Of a DNA stretch of 64,000 bases, positions 38,006 to 47,099 are shown one piece after another (the stretch's first letter is position 1; each line of letters opens with the position of its first letter). The notes beneath the pieces were generated by a model. It saw only the letters and a program-made list of their open reading frames with translations, was not told where the DNA came from and ran no database searches. The stretch is taken from the NCBI RefSeq assembly GCF_027489515.1, contig NZ_JAIXZS010000100.1:1-64000 (forward strand). The letters run 5' to 3'. Source of the DNA: Novosphingobium sp. (GTDB lineage: Bacteria; Pseudomonadota; Alphaproteobacteria; Sphingomonadales; Sphingomonadaceae). The position numbers and the translations under genes are program-made.

Positions 38006-39982
38006 ATGACCACTCCAACCGCTACGGCTGAAGAAGGCACGTCCCCGTTCAAGGCCGGTCTGGCCGCCTTGCGCCAGGGCGAATGGGACGAAGGCCGCGC
38101 GCTGATCGAAGCCGGCCGCGCAACCGGCGCAGAACCCGATGGCGAGGTCCGCCTGCTGCTGGCGATTGCGGATATCCGCACTGGCCGGGCCGATGTCGAT
38201 GTGCTGGCCGATCATGCGATCACCGCAGGCGCACTCGGCGATCTGCGGCGACTGCTGGTCAATCCGCTTGTCAGCGAAGGCGCCCCGGCGCGGGCCGTGC
38301 GGGTCCTCGATGCGATGATTGCGGCTTGCCCGCCGGGGCTCAGGGACTTGCGCCAGCGCGCCGGGCTCCATGCGCGCCTGCGCGATTGGGACGCCGCGAT
38401 TGCCGATGCCGATGCTATCGCCGGGCTCGACGCGAGCGACACCTTCACGCAGGCGATGCGGCTGCAGTATCGCCTGCAGGCGGGCCGCATCGCCGAGGCT
38501 GCGGCGATCGTCGATACGATCGGCGTCATGCCGGCGGACGAGCGCGTGGCCACGTTCATGCTGCTCGTGCTGCTGCGCGAGGGGCGGCTCGAGCAGGCGG
38601 CCGATCGCGCGCAGCAGGTCGAGATCGAGACGGTGACCGATCCGGCGCTTGCCGGTGCGATTGTCCAGGCACTGTTCCGCGCGAAACGGCACGATGCGGC
38701 GATCGCGGCGGGCGAGCATCTGGTCGGGCTCGGGCTCGAAAGCATGATGCTCCGTTCGCATCTGGCGCAGGCGTGGATCGCGGGCGGGCCGCTGCAGAAC
38801 CGCTCCGCCAAGGCGATCGAACACCTCGAAGCCGGCGTCGCGCTCGCGCCCGATGATCTGCGCATGGTCTCGCTGCTCGGCTCGCTGCTGCTGCGCGCCG
38901 GCAAGACCGAGGCCGCGCTGCCGCACTTGCGCAAATGCGTCGAAAAGCAGCCGCAGATGGGCCAGATTCGGGCGCTCTATGCCCGCGCGCTCAAGCAGAC
39001 CGGCCGGCATGAGGAAGCGGCGAACGAGTTCGTCGAGATGCTCTCCAGCGTGCCCGACGAAGGCACGCGCTGGCGGCGCTACGCTGCGGGCGCCCTGGCG
39101 CAGGCCGGACGGCGCGAGGAGGCGGCCGACCTGTTCGATGCCTGGGTCGCGACCCGGCGCGAAGGATTGCCCGACAGCTTCGGCGATGGGCTCGAGGCGC
39201 TGTGGGACAAGCTCGATACGGTGAAAATCCCGCAGGAACGGCTCGATTGGGCCTGGTCGCTACGCGATCCGGACTGCACGCTGGACCGCGCGGAATGGGA
39301 TCGCCGCGCCAAGTGGGGGCATCTGGCCGATCACTTCCTGCTCGACTGGCTCGAATGCCGCGACGCGCAGGTCGAAGAGGCCATGTACCACTTTGCCGAC
39401 GAGCTCGATTTCCTCGAGCGATTCACCGCCGAAGCGCGTGCGCGGGCGCCGGGCAAGGGGGTGGTCTATGCCTCGGCTCATATCGGCGCGATGTACTTCG
39501 GGCCGCTGGCGCTCGAACTGATCGGCGAACGGTCGCGCTGGGTCGCCTCGACGCCCAGCGTGGCGCGCACGTCCTATTCGGAAACGCTGATTTCCACGAG
39601 CGACCAGACCGAGACGCAAGTCGTGCGCGCGTTCATGCAGGCGCTCAAGCAGGATTGCATCGTGGTGATCGTCGCCGATGGTGCGATCAACCTTGCCGCG
39701 CCGCGGGTCGAGTTCGAGGGTCAGGACGTGACCTATTCGCAGTTCGCGGCGCGCACGGCCTATCGCATGGGCTCGCCCTCGGCGTTCGTCTCACCGGTCT
39801 GGCGGCCGGACAACCACCTCGGCTTCGTGCTCGAGCACCTGCCGATGCCCGAAGAGGGCGAGACTGCGGATGACTATGCGCAGCGCTGGCAGGACGCCTA
39901 TTTCGGCCACTTGCGCCGCTTCCTGGCGGGCAAGCCCGAAAATCTGCGCCTTGCCGGCGGGATCTGGCGCAATATCCGCTGA
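38006..39982 (+). CDS. TPR protein with C-terminal LpxL/HtrB-like acyltransferase-fold domain
   Basis: Helical repeats; C-terminal GVVYASAHIGAMYFGPLALELIG...DCIVVIVADGAINLAAPRVEFEG. Confidence 0.6.
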   Translation: MTTPTATAEEGTSPFKAGLAALRQGEWDEGRALIEAGRATGAEPDGEVRLLLAIADIRTGRADVDVLADHAITAGALGDLRRLLVNPLVSEGAPARAVRVLDAMIAACPPGLRDLRQRAGLHARLRDWDAAIADADAIAGLDASDTFTQAMRLQYRLQAGRIAEAAAIVDTIGVMPADERVATFMLLVLLREGRLEQAADRAQQVEIETVTDPALAGAIVQALFRAKRHDAAIAAGEHLVGLGLESMMLRSHLAQAWIAGGPLQNRSAKAIEHLEAGVALAPDDLRMVSLLGSLLLRAGKTEAALPHLRKCVEKQPQMGQIRALYARALKQTGRHEEAANEFVEMLSSVPDEGTRWRRYAAGALAQAGRREEAADLFDAWVATRREGLPDSFGDGLEALWDKLDTVKIPQERLDWAWSLRDPDCTLDRAEWDRRAKWGHLADHFLLDWLECRDAQVEEAMYHFADELDFLERFTAEARARAPGKGVVYASAHIGAMYFGPLALELIGERSRWVASTPSVARTSYSETLISTSDQTETQVVRAFMQALKQDCIVVIVADGAINLAAPRVEFEGQDVTYSQFAARTAYRMGSPSAFVSPVWRPDNHLGFVLEHLPMPEEGETADDYAQRWQDAYFGHLRRFLAGKPENLRLAGGIWRNIR

Positions 39983-39993
39983 CCTGTTCGCCT

Positions 39994-41436
39994 TTAGTGG
40001 CGATCGAGATCGAGCCGCAGCAGGATGCGCGCCGAAGTGGGCGGCACCAGGACTTCGGCGCTCACCGGTTGCTCATCAAGCGCCGCCCACTGCCCATCGG
40101 CCAGCCGGTAGCGCATGGTCGCCGTGGAGGACGGGTTGACCAGCACGAGCCCGCGGCGGAACGGACGGACCCAGCCGCCGCCCGGCACTTCCTCGGCCGG
40201 ACCGGCCGGCGCGCCGACGCGCGGGTTGAGATTGGGCGGGTAGCGCAGTTCGGGGATGCGCACCCCGTTCTTGACCGCGCCGAGATAGCTCTGCGGCCCG
40301 CGCGCCAGCAGGAAATTGCCGACGATCCACTGCGCTTCGTCATCGCCGATATCATCCGGGAACGCGCAGGTCTTTTCGAGCGCGACCCAGGCCATGCGCT
40401 GCGCCGCCCAGCGAGCGGCCTCGAACTTGGCACGCCACACATCGTCGCTCACCCGCTGGGTGCAGCCGCGGCTGGTGCCCGCTTCCTCCAGCCAGATATC
40501 GCCGAGCGCGATCAGCCTGCGGGTCTTGGCGGCGTCTTCCGGCACGACCGAGGCGTTGAGCGCAAGGAGGCCGCCGCGCGCGTGGATCGCGTCCGCCAGC
40601 CACTTGACCCAGTCCATCACCGCCTGCTCGTAGACCGGGTCCTTGCCTTCGCCGGAGAACAGCTGGACCCACTGGCCATTGCGGTACACGCCGCAGCGGC
40701 GGCCGCCGTTGCGCAGGCTCACATTATCGAGCGCGATGACCTTGTGGCCAGATCGCAGGGCCGGGGCGATGTACCGTTCAAGGATATAGTCCCGCACTGC
40801 CGGGTTGGTCGTGTCAATCGGTGCATAGGCGCCCCAGGCATAGGTGAACAGCGGCGCCGGCGTGGTCCGGTCGCACTTATAGACGATCCGGTCCGGGGCG
40901 TTACCGGCATACCAGTCCGCCGTGTGGCTGCGATCCAGATCGCGGTCCATCGGGTAGTAATAGCTGCCGATGGCGCGCCCGTGCGGCGCTGATCCGCCCC
41001 ACACGAAGCCGACCTCGCTCGCGGTCCGCGAAGTGTCCACGCGCCGGTTGTCGGTCATCTGCGCAAAGGTGATGCGGTCCTCGGGCAACATGGGAAAGCC
41101 GCGCGTGCCGCCCTGCCAGCCGGGGTTTGCGTCGCCCGCCTCGCGGCGCTCGGGGTTAGCGGCCCGGGTATCGCCGGAGCCATCGCCAAGGGTATCGGCA
41201 GAGGTATCGGCAGGGCCATCTGCACGGCCATCGTCAGAAGCATCGTCAGGTGCATCGACAGGCGGCGCAGCCCTCTGCGCCGCGATCCCGTGCGCCGCGG
41301 TCCCGTGCGCCTCGCTGCGCGTGTCGGCTAGTGCGCCGCAACCGCCGGTCGCCAGCACCAGGGCCGCCACGGCGCCGAACAGGCGCACCGTCCCGCGAGG
41401 ACCGACATAGGCAGCAAGGGAGAACGGGGATGGCAT
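39994..41436 (-). CDS. Putative lipoprotein with glycoside-hydrolase-like domain
   Basis: Signal/lipobox ALVLATGGCG; downstream IALDNVSLRNGG...GLLALNASVVPED; XXXD linker; start trimmed. Confidence 0.5.
   Translation of the reverse strand: MPSPFSLAAYVGPRGTVRLFGAVAALVLATGGCGALADTRSEAHGTAAHGIAAQRAAPPVDAPDDASDDGRADGPADTSADTLGDGSGDTRAANPERREAGDANPGWQGGTRGFPMLPEDRITFAQMTDNRRVDTSRTASEVGFVWGGSAPHGRAIGSYYYPMDRDLDRSHTADWYAGNAPDRIVYKCDRTTPAPLFTYAWGAYAPIDTTNPAVRDYILERYIAPALRSGHKVIALDNVSLRNGGRRCGVYRNGQWVQLFSGEGKDPVYEQAVMDWVKWLADAIHARGGLLALNASVVPEDAAKTRRLIALGDIWLEEAGTSRGCTQRVSDDVWRAKFEAARWAAQRMAWVALEKTCAFPDDIGDDEAQWIVGNFLLARGPQSYLGAVKNGVRIPELRYPPNLNPRVGAPAGPAEEVPGGGWVRPFRRGLVLVNPSSTATMRYRLADGQWAALDEQPVSAEVLVPPTSARILLRLDLDRH
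41168..41263. repeat. Degenerate tandem 12-bp repeat (~8 units), in frame in 39994..41436
   Basis: gtatcgccggag/ccatcgccaagg/gtatcggcagag/gtatcggcaggg/ccatctgcacgg/ccatcgtcagaa/gcatcgtcaggt/gcatcgacaggc. Confidence 0.85.
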
Positions 41437-41669
41437 GGGCTTGGGCTTTCTCCAGATCGGCAATGTCACCATTGCGGAGCGCGCGGGGCACTCCAAGTCG
41501 TTTCTGGTCCCGCTCGCCACACTTTGCATCGTCATGATGAACGCGCGCTGACCACCACCCGCCAGCCCCAACCGGGCAGACTGCTCCGAATCCAAGCCGA
41601 ATTGTGGTGGACGCCTTGCTGCAATTGCGGCAGAGACCCGCCGCCGCTTACAGGGACGGTGTTGTTCAA

Positions 41670-42881
41670 ATGGTTATCCAAACGCCGCGGATTCCGGACA
41701 GAGTCCGCTGGCTGAATGCCCGCGGTGAACGTGATTTCGCGGGACAGCATGAGCTTGGCGAGATTGTTCTCGCGCGCAACCCGCAGGATGTATTCGTGCG
41801 CCGCCGCATGGCCCGGCTGTGCGAGGTCGAGCGACGCCTGGACGAGGCCGAGGCGCATTGGACGGCTCTTCGCGATGACGAGCCGGCTGACTTCGAGGCT
41901 GCCTTTCATCTTGCGCGCGCGGCCGTGGCGCGGGGTGCCGATCCGCTGGCCGCCGCCGCCGCTGCGGCGCCGGCTGGCAATGCGTGCTTCCACGGCGCGC
42001 TGGTCGATGCGCTCGCCGAGCCAGCGCCGGTGCTCGAAGGCGATTTCAAGCATGTCGCGATCTGCGGCGCCTCCTATTGCGGCAGTACGCTGGTGGACCG
42101 CCTGCTCGGCGGATTGCCGGGCGTGCGCAGCATCGGCGAATCCCACTGGCTGACCAAGGTCCGCCGCGAAAGCGGGTATGGCGATGCCGATTGGTCCGCA
42201 CCGCTGGCCGAGGCCCGGTTCGTGCCGTGCACCGTGTGCGGCGGGCGCTGCACGGTGCTGGAGCCGGCGCTCCGCCGTTCGCTCGCGGCGGATGCGTGCG
42301 ACTGGTACCGCAAGATTGCCGCGCGGCTCGATACGCGCATTCTCGTCTCGGCGGACAAGAACCTGCGCAAGCTGGTTGATCACGATCCGCGGCTCGAAAT
42401 GTCGGCGCTGGTCATTTTCAAGTCGCCCGAGCAGGCCTGGCGTTCGCAGCTCGACAAGCTGGCGGCGGACCGCGAGCCCGAGTTCTATACTGACGCCTGC
42501 CGCCGCTATCTGGCGACCTGGCTGGGCAGCTACCGGCCGTTCCTCGATCACTTCCGGCCGCAAGGCGAGGTCGTGTTCCTCAATTTCGATGCCTTCACCC
42601 AGCATCCTGCGCCGCTGCTGCGCGCGCTTTGCGCGAAGCTCGAGCTGCCGTTTGCGGAAAGCGTGCTGTCGACGACCGTCCCCGGCCATGCCATCGGGGG
42701 CAATGGCCGCTCGATGCGCCGCTTGCGCGATCAGGGCTATGCGGTCGAGATCCTGCCGCTGCCCGATCCGGCCATCGCGCCGGAGCAGGCCGCCATCATT
42801 GCGGCGGATCCGCTGGTCCAGGCGACCTGGCAGGAGATGATGGCGCGGCATGATGAACTTGCCGCGCAAGCCCTTGTCTGA
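41670..42881 (+). CDS. Sulfotransferase-like protein with N-terminal TPR-like region
   Basis: P-loop-like VAICGASYCGSTLVDRLLGGLPGVRSIGESHWL; N-terminal repeat helices. Confidence 0.7.
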   Translation: MVIQTPRIPDRVRWLNARGERDFAGQHELGEIVLARNPQDVFVRRRMARLCEVERRLDEAEAHWTALRDDEPADFEAAFHLARAAVARGADPLAAAAAAAPAGNACFHGALVDALAEPAPVLEGDFKHVAICGASYCGSTLVDRLLGGLPGVRSIGESHWLTKVRRESGYGDADWSAPLAEARFVPCTVCGGRCTVLEPALRRSLAADACDWYRKIAARLDTRILVSADKNLRKLVDHDPRLEMSALVIFKSPEQAWRSQLDKLAADREPEFYTDACRRYLATWLGSYRPFLDHFRPQGEVVFLNFDAFTQHPAPLLRALCAKLELPFAESVLSTTVPGHAIGGNGRSMRRLRDQGYAVEILPLPDPAIAPEQAAIIAADPLVQATWQEMMARHDELAAQALV

Positions 42882-42965
42882 ACCCTGTAGCTCTGAACCC
42901 TGCCGCTCTGAACCCCGCAGCCAGCCTGCCTTGCCATTCCCCTTTATCGCCATGAGGTCCGCAGC

Positions 42966-43763
42966 ATGATCCGCAACCGTGTCGAGCCCAAGCCGCTGCC
43001 CAAGGTGCGCCCTGTCCATCTTCAGGGCATTTTCGGCGAGTTCGAGGATGTCGTGAACGCGGAAATCCAGCGGCTCGAAACCGCGACCGATCCCTTCAGC
43101 CACGAAAAGCAGCGCTTGTTCCGCCATCTGCTGGGGATGGTCGATACCGAGAAGTTCGGGGCGATGCAGGAAGCGCAGCTGGCGGAAGGCAAGCTCAATC
43201 TGGCAACCGACATCGTCAAGTACATCGATCCGGTCGGCTGGTTCGAAAGCAAGCTGCGCGCCGCGCTCCTGATCGGGCTCGACAAACGCGCGCCGCTCGA
43301 CATTCTCGACCTTGGCACCGGGCCCTGCCACTTCCCGGTCGTCGCCGAGTTCTACGGCCACCGCGTGCTCGGCACCGATCTGCCCTATCGCACCACCGGC
43401 AAGCTCGAGCGCGGGCACATCTATGATGCGCTGGCGGAAATCTACGGCGTGCGCCGCATTCCGCTCAAGATTCTGCCCTTCACGCCGCTGCCGCCGCTCG
43501 AACAGCGCTACGGGATGGTGACCGCGCTGCTTGCGGCGTTCAATCTCGATGCGGAAAAGAAGCCCTGGTCGATCGAGGCCTGGCGCTTCTTCCTCGATGA
43601 TCTTCACCGCAATGTCCTTGCCGAAGGCGGCGAGCTGTTCATGAGCCTGGCCGACGAGAAGCTGACCGACGAGGTGTGGGCCTGGCTAAAGACGCATGCC
43701 GTCTTCGCCAATGACGTGTCGAAGCAGATCCGTTTCACCGATCTCTCTGCATTCAGTGGATAA
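42966..43763 (+). CDS. Class I SAM-dependent methyltransferase-like protein
   Basis: LDILDLGTGPCHFPVVAEFYGHRVLGTDLPY. Confidence 0.7.
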   Translation: MIRNRVEPKPLPKVRPVHLQGIFGEFEDVVNAEIQRLETATDPFSHEKQRLFRHLLGMVDTEKFGAMQEAQLAEGKLNLATDIVKYIDPVGWFESKLRAALLIGLDKRAPLDILDLGTGPCHFPVVAEFYGHRVLGTDLPYRTTGKLERGHIYDALAEIYGVRRIPLKILPFTPLPPLEQRYGMVTALLAAFNLDAEKKPWSIEAWRFFLDDLHRNVLAEGGELFMSLADEKLTDEVWAWLKTHAVFANDVSKQIRFTDLSAFSG

Positions 43764-43871
43764 GGCCTCGTTTCAGCTGAAACGGCCGGGTCAGGGAGCG
43801 GTGATTGCCGTTGCCTGCCTTCCGGCGGTTAGCTAGAGCTTCGGGGCATGGACGGCGGGGCTTGCAAGGAC

Positions 43872-45002
43872 ATGGGTTTGACTGGTTCAGTGCGTCACGG
43901 CCGAGCGGCATCCTCTTCCCGATCCGGTTTGCGCATCGCCGCAGCCCTGCTGCCGGTGCTGGCTCTGGGGGCCTGCGCTCTCCCGCGCAGCGGCCCTTCC
44001 GCGCGCGATTTCACCCGCGCCGGAGCCGATGGCTCGATCCAGCTGGTCGAAGCGACGATGGCCGATGCGGTCGAGGCGCGCCAGCCGCGCCCGCTCGGCT
44101 TTGATGCCGCTTGGCGCGAAGCCGCCGCATCGACCTTCTCCGAGATCGGAATTGGCGACCAGCTGACGGTGACGCTCTTCGAGCGCGACGGGCTCAATGT
44201 CTTTGCCGCCGGGCCTGATGGCTATTCCCGGTTCGAGGGGGTTGTCGTCGATGCCGCCGGCACGATCCAGCTGCCCTATATCGGCCGCGTCCACGTCGCG
44301 GGTCTGAGCCCGATCGAGGCGCGCGGCGCGATCCTGCGACCGCTGCGGCGCCTTGCGCTGAGTTCGGACGTGACCGTGACCGTGACCGACCGGCGCAGCG
44401 AGAGCGTGACGGTGCAGGGCGATGTGTCGAAGCCCGGCCTCGTTTCGCTGGCCCCGCAGACGAGCCGCCTTTCGGCGATCCTCGGGCTGGCCGCGCCGAC
44501 CACCGCCAATCTCGAGCTTGCCACCGTCACCGTCCGCCGCGACGGGCGCAATGCCACCGTGCGCTTGTCCGATCTCTATGACGAGCCGCAGGAGGATATC
44601 GCGCTCAAGGGCGGTGACGTCGTCATCGTCCGTGCAGCGCCCGGTACGGTCAACGTGCTTGGCGCGGCGGGTATCCAGGGGCGCGTGCGGATTACCCGGC
44701 GCAACTACAGCGTGGTCGATGCGGTGGGCGATGCGCGCGGTCTCAACGATTCGCTCGCCAGCCCCTCGTCAGTCTATCTGATGAAGCTCAGCTCGGGCGC
44801 GGAGGCGGTCGCCGCCAACCCGCGCGTCTATCATTTCGATTTCCGCAGCCCGGCGCAGATTGCCGTGGCGGCCGCCTTTGCCGTGCAGGACGGCGATGCC
44901 ATCCTGATTTCCAACGCGCCCTTCGCCCAGTCGCACAAGGTGCTTTCAACGTTCAGCGGCGTCCTCACCACGGCGCGGTCGGCCACCGCGCTGGCGCCCT
45001 GA
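43872..45002 (+). CDS. Outer-membrane polysaccharide export lipoprotein (OPX, Wza/KpsD-like)
   Basis: Lipobox VLALGACAL; IGIGDQLTVTLFERDGLNVF...VDAAGTIQLPYIGRVHVAGLSPIEARGAI. Confidence 0.9.
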   Translation: MGLTGSVRHGRAASSSRSGLRIAAALLPVLALGACALPRSGPSARDFTRAGADGSIQLVEATMADAVEARQPRPLGFDAAWREAAASTFSEIGIGDQLTVTLFERDGLNVFAAGPDGYSRFEGVVVDAAGTIQLPYIGRVHVAGLSPIEARGAILRPLRRLALSSDVTVTVTDRRSESVTVQGDVSKPGLVSLAPQTSRLSAILGLAAPTTANLELATVTVRRDGRNATVRLSDLYDEPQEDIALKGGDVVIVRAAPGTVNVLGAAGIQGRVRITRRNYSVVDAVGDARGLNDSLASPSSVYLMKLSSGAEAVAANPRVYHFDFRSPAQIAVAAAFAVQDGDAILISNAPFAQSHKVLSTFSGVLTTARSATALAP

Positions 45003-45011
45003 GAGCGATAG

Positions 45012-46376
45012 GTGGCGGGCAACGAGGATCGGATCGCCAAGTGGCGTGAGCGCCGCGAGGCCGAGCGCGCCGCACGCGAGGCGCATGGCGATCTGCCGAC
45101 CGAACTGGCGCTGGTCGCCTCGCGCGCCGAAGCGCTCGCGACCGGCGACAGCGAGGATCCCGAGCCGATCTTCGCGCTGGTCATCGACGTGCTGCGCCGG
45201 CTGCCGAGCGGATCGATCGCAGAGCGCCGGGCGCTGTTTGATGCCGTGGCGCGCGGCGTGGAGCGCGGGATCGACAAGGCGGACCCCCATTCGGACTACG
45301 CCGAGCTGCGCCGCCGCCAGCTGCGCACCATCATCCGTCTGGTCGAGGCCGACGCCCGCGCCGGGCTTGCGATTGCCGAGCTCGGCTACCGGCCGGCAAG
45401 CTTCGAGGATGCGCTGGAGCCGTTGCTCAAGGGCTACCTGCGCCGCCGCAAGATCAGCGAGGAGACAGCCGCGAGCCAGGCACGGCGGCAGGCGATCCTT
45501 GCCGGCGAGGCCTACACGATCGCGGTTCCCGCCGAGGAAGAGGCGGACCTCGACTTCCTGCGCGAGCGTATCGCGCTGCTCGACGCCACGCGCGGGCCGC
45601 GCTCCGGCCGGCATGACCGGCCCGATCTGCGCGCGGTGCTGGCGCTGCTCAATTACCAGTTCGTCCTGCTCAAGTCGGAGAGCCGGCTGGCGCTGGCGTG
45701 GACGCTGGTCGGCCCCGCGGTGCTGATGGGCCTGCTTTCGACCGCCTATCTGCTGACCGGCATCCATTCGATCCTCAACATGGACGTGCCGACCTTTGCG
45801 ATGATCGGCGCGACGTCGTGGTTCATGCTGCGCAACGTCATCTTTCGCACCACCGCCTCGTTCTTTTCGCAGCGAACGATGCTGACATTCCGCGCCTTCA
45901 ATCCGGCGCTGATCGGGATCACGCAGGGCATGATCTACATGCTGTCCTATGTGCCGGTCTATCTCGTGCTCATCATCGTTGGCCATATTGCGGGCCTGTT
46001 CACCCTGCCGGACAACATTCCCGGCGTGGTCTTCTGGATCGGCTGCATTGGCCTGACCGGGCTGGCGATCGGCACGATCTTCGGCTCGATCTCCGTCGTC
46101 TGGCCCTATTTCCCGCGCTTCGCGCCGGTGATCGAGCGCGCCTTGCAGATCGTCTCGAGCGTCATTCTTGTCACCGAGCAGCTGCCGATGGATTACCGGC
46201 CGTACCTGCTCTGGTCGCCGCTTGCGCATGCCATGCAGCTGCTGCGCTCGGCCTATTTCGAGGGCTACAAGTCGGAGGATGCCGTTCCCCAATACTTCTT
46301 CATCGGGTTCGGTCTGCTGGTGATTGCCGCCGTCATCGCCCAAAGGTCGGTGCGTCCACGCGCCGTGCCGCTCTAG
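45012..46376 (+). CDS. Capsule ABC-2 permease (KpsM-like) with ~200-aa N-terminal extension
   Basis: Hydrophobic C-terminal half (LKSESRLALAWTLVGPAVLMGLLSTAYLL...); soluble Arg/Glu-rich N-terminus; GTG start. Confidence 0.85.
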   Translation: MAGNEDRIAKWRERREAERAAREAHGDLPTELALVASRAEALATGDSEDPEPIFALVIDVLRRLPSGSIAERRALFDAVARGVERGIDKADPHSDYAELRRRQLRTIIRLVEADARAGLAIAELGYRPASFEDALEPLLKGYLRRRKISEETAASQARRQAILAGEAYTIAVPAEEEADLDFLRERIALLDATRGPRSGRHDRPDLRAVLALLNYQFVLLKSESRLALAWTLVGPAVLMGLLSTAYLLTGIHSILNMDVPTFAMIGATSWFMLRNVIFRTTASFFSQRTMLTFRAFNPALIGITQGMIYMLSYVPVYLVLIIVGHIAGLFTLPDNIPGVVFWIGCIGLTGLAIGTIFGSISVVWPYFPRFAPVIERALQIVSSVILVTEQLPMDYRPYLLWSPLAHAMQLLRSAYFEGYKSEDAVPQYFFIGFGLLVIAAVIAQRSVRPRAVPL

Positions 46377-46388
46377 GATCGGCCGGTC

Positions 46389-47099
46389 ATGATCGATCTT
46401 CTTGCGGTATCGGCCGAGGCCGAAGTGTTCGGGCGGACGGTGTCCCTGTTCGAGGAAGCCGATTTTCACCTGCCGCCGGGCCGCTATGCCCTGCTTTCGC
46501 GCACGCCCGAGTATCACAAGTCGATTGTCGACGTGCTGGCCGGCCTGCGCAAGCCAAGCCGGGGGCGCGTGGCGATCACCGGAGCGATTTCGTGGCCGAT
46601 CGGGCGCTCGACCCTTGTGCGCGGCAAGTCCACCGGGCTCGATCTCGTCAATCTGGTGGCCGATCTCTACGATCTCGATCGCGGCTACGCGGGCGATCTT
46701 GTGACGATGATGGTCTCGCGCCCGGACTACATGGCGGAGCCGCTCGAGCGGTGGCCGCCGCCGGCGCGGCAGGAGTTCACCTTCGCGCTCGGGCTCATTC
46801 CCGAGTTTGACATCTACGTGATCGACGCGCCGATCCCCTACGAGGAATCGCGCTTCACCCGGCTGTGGCAGGCCTTGTTCGAGGAACGATTGGTGGGCAA
46901 GACGCTCATCCTGTCTTCGCTTCGGCAGAAACAGATGCTGGACTATTGCGCAAAGGGGCTGATCTATGAGCGTGCCACGCTCAGCATCGACCATGATCTT
47001 GAACAGTGCATCGAGCGGTTTCCTGCCCGTCCGGCGCGCGAAATGCTTGCGGTGACAAGCGGTGTCGGAGGCTACGATGACAGCGAAGTCCTTTTCTGA
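46389..47099 (+). CDS. KpsT-like ABC transporter ATP-binding protein, degenerate catalytic motifs
   Basis: AISWPIGRSTLVRGKSTGLDLVNLVADLY matches KpsT region; Walker A position LLSRTPEYHKS; Walker B position IYVIDAPIP. Confidence 0.8.
   Translation: MIDLLAVSAEAEVFGRTVSLFEEADFHLPPGRYALLSRTPEYHKSIVDVLAGLRKPSRGRVAITGAISWPIGRSTLVRGKSTGLDLVNLVADLYDLDRGYAGDLVTMMVSRPDYMAEPLERWPPPARQEFTFALGLIPEFDIYVIDAPIPYEESRFTRLWQALFEERLVGKTLILSSLRQKQMLDYCAKGLIYERATLSIDHDLEQCIERFPARPAREMLAVTSGVGGYDDSEVLF

Noticed and set aside
41532-43607. 691-aa minus-strand ORF
   Set aside because: Shadow of the sulfotransferase-like and methyltransferase genes; no recognisable domain.
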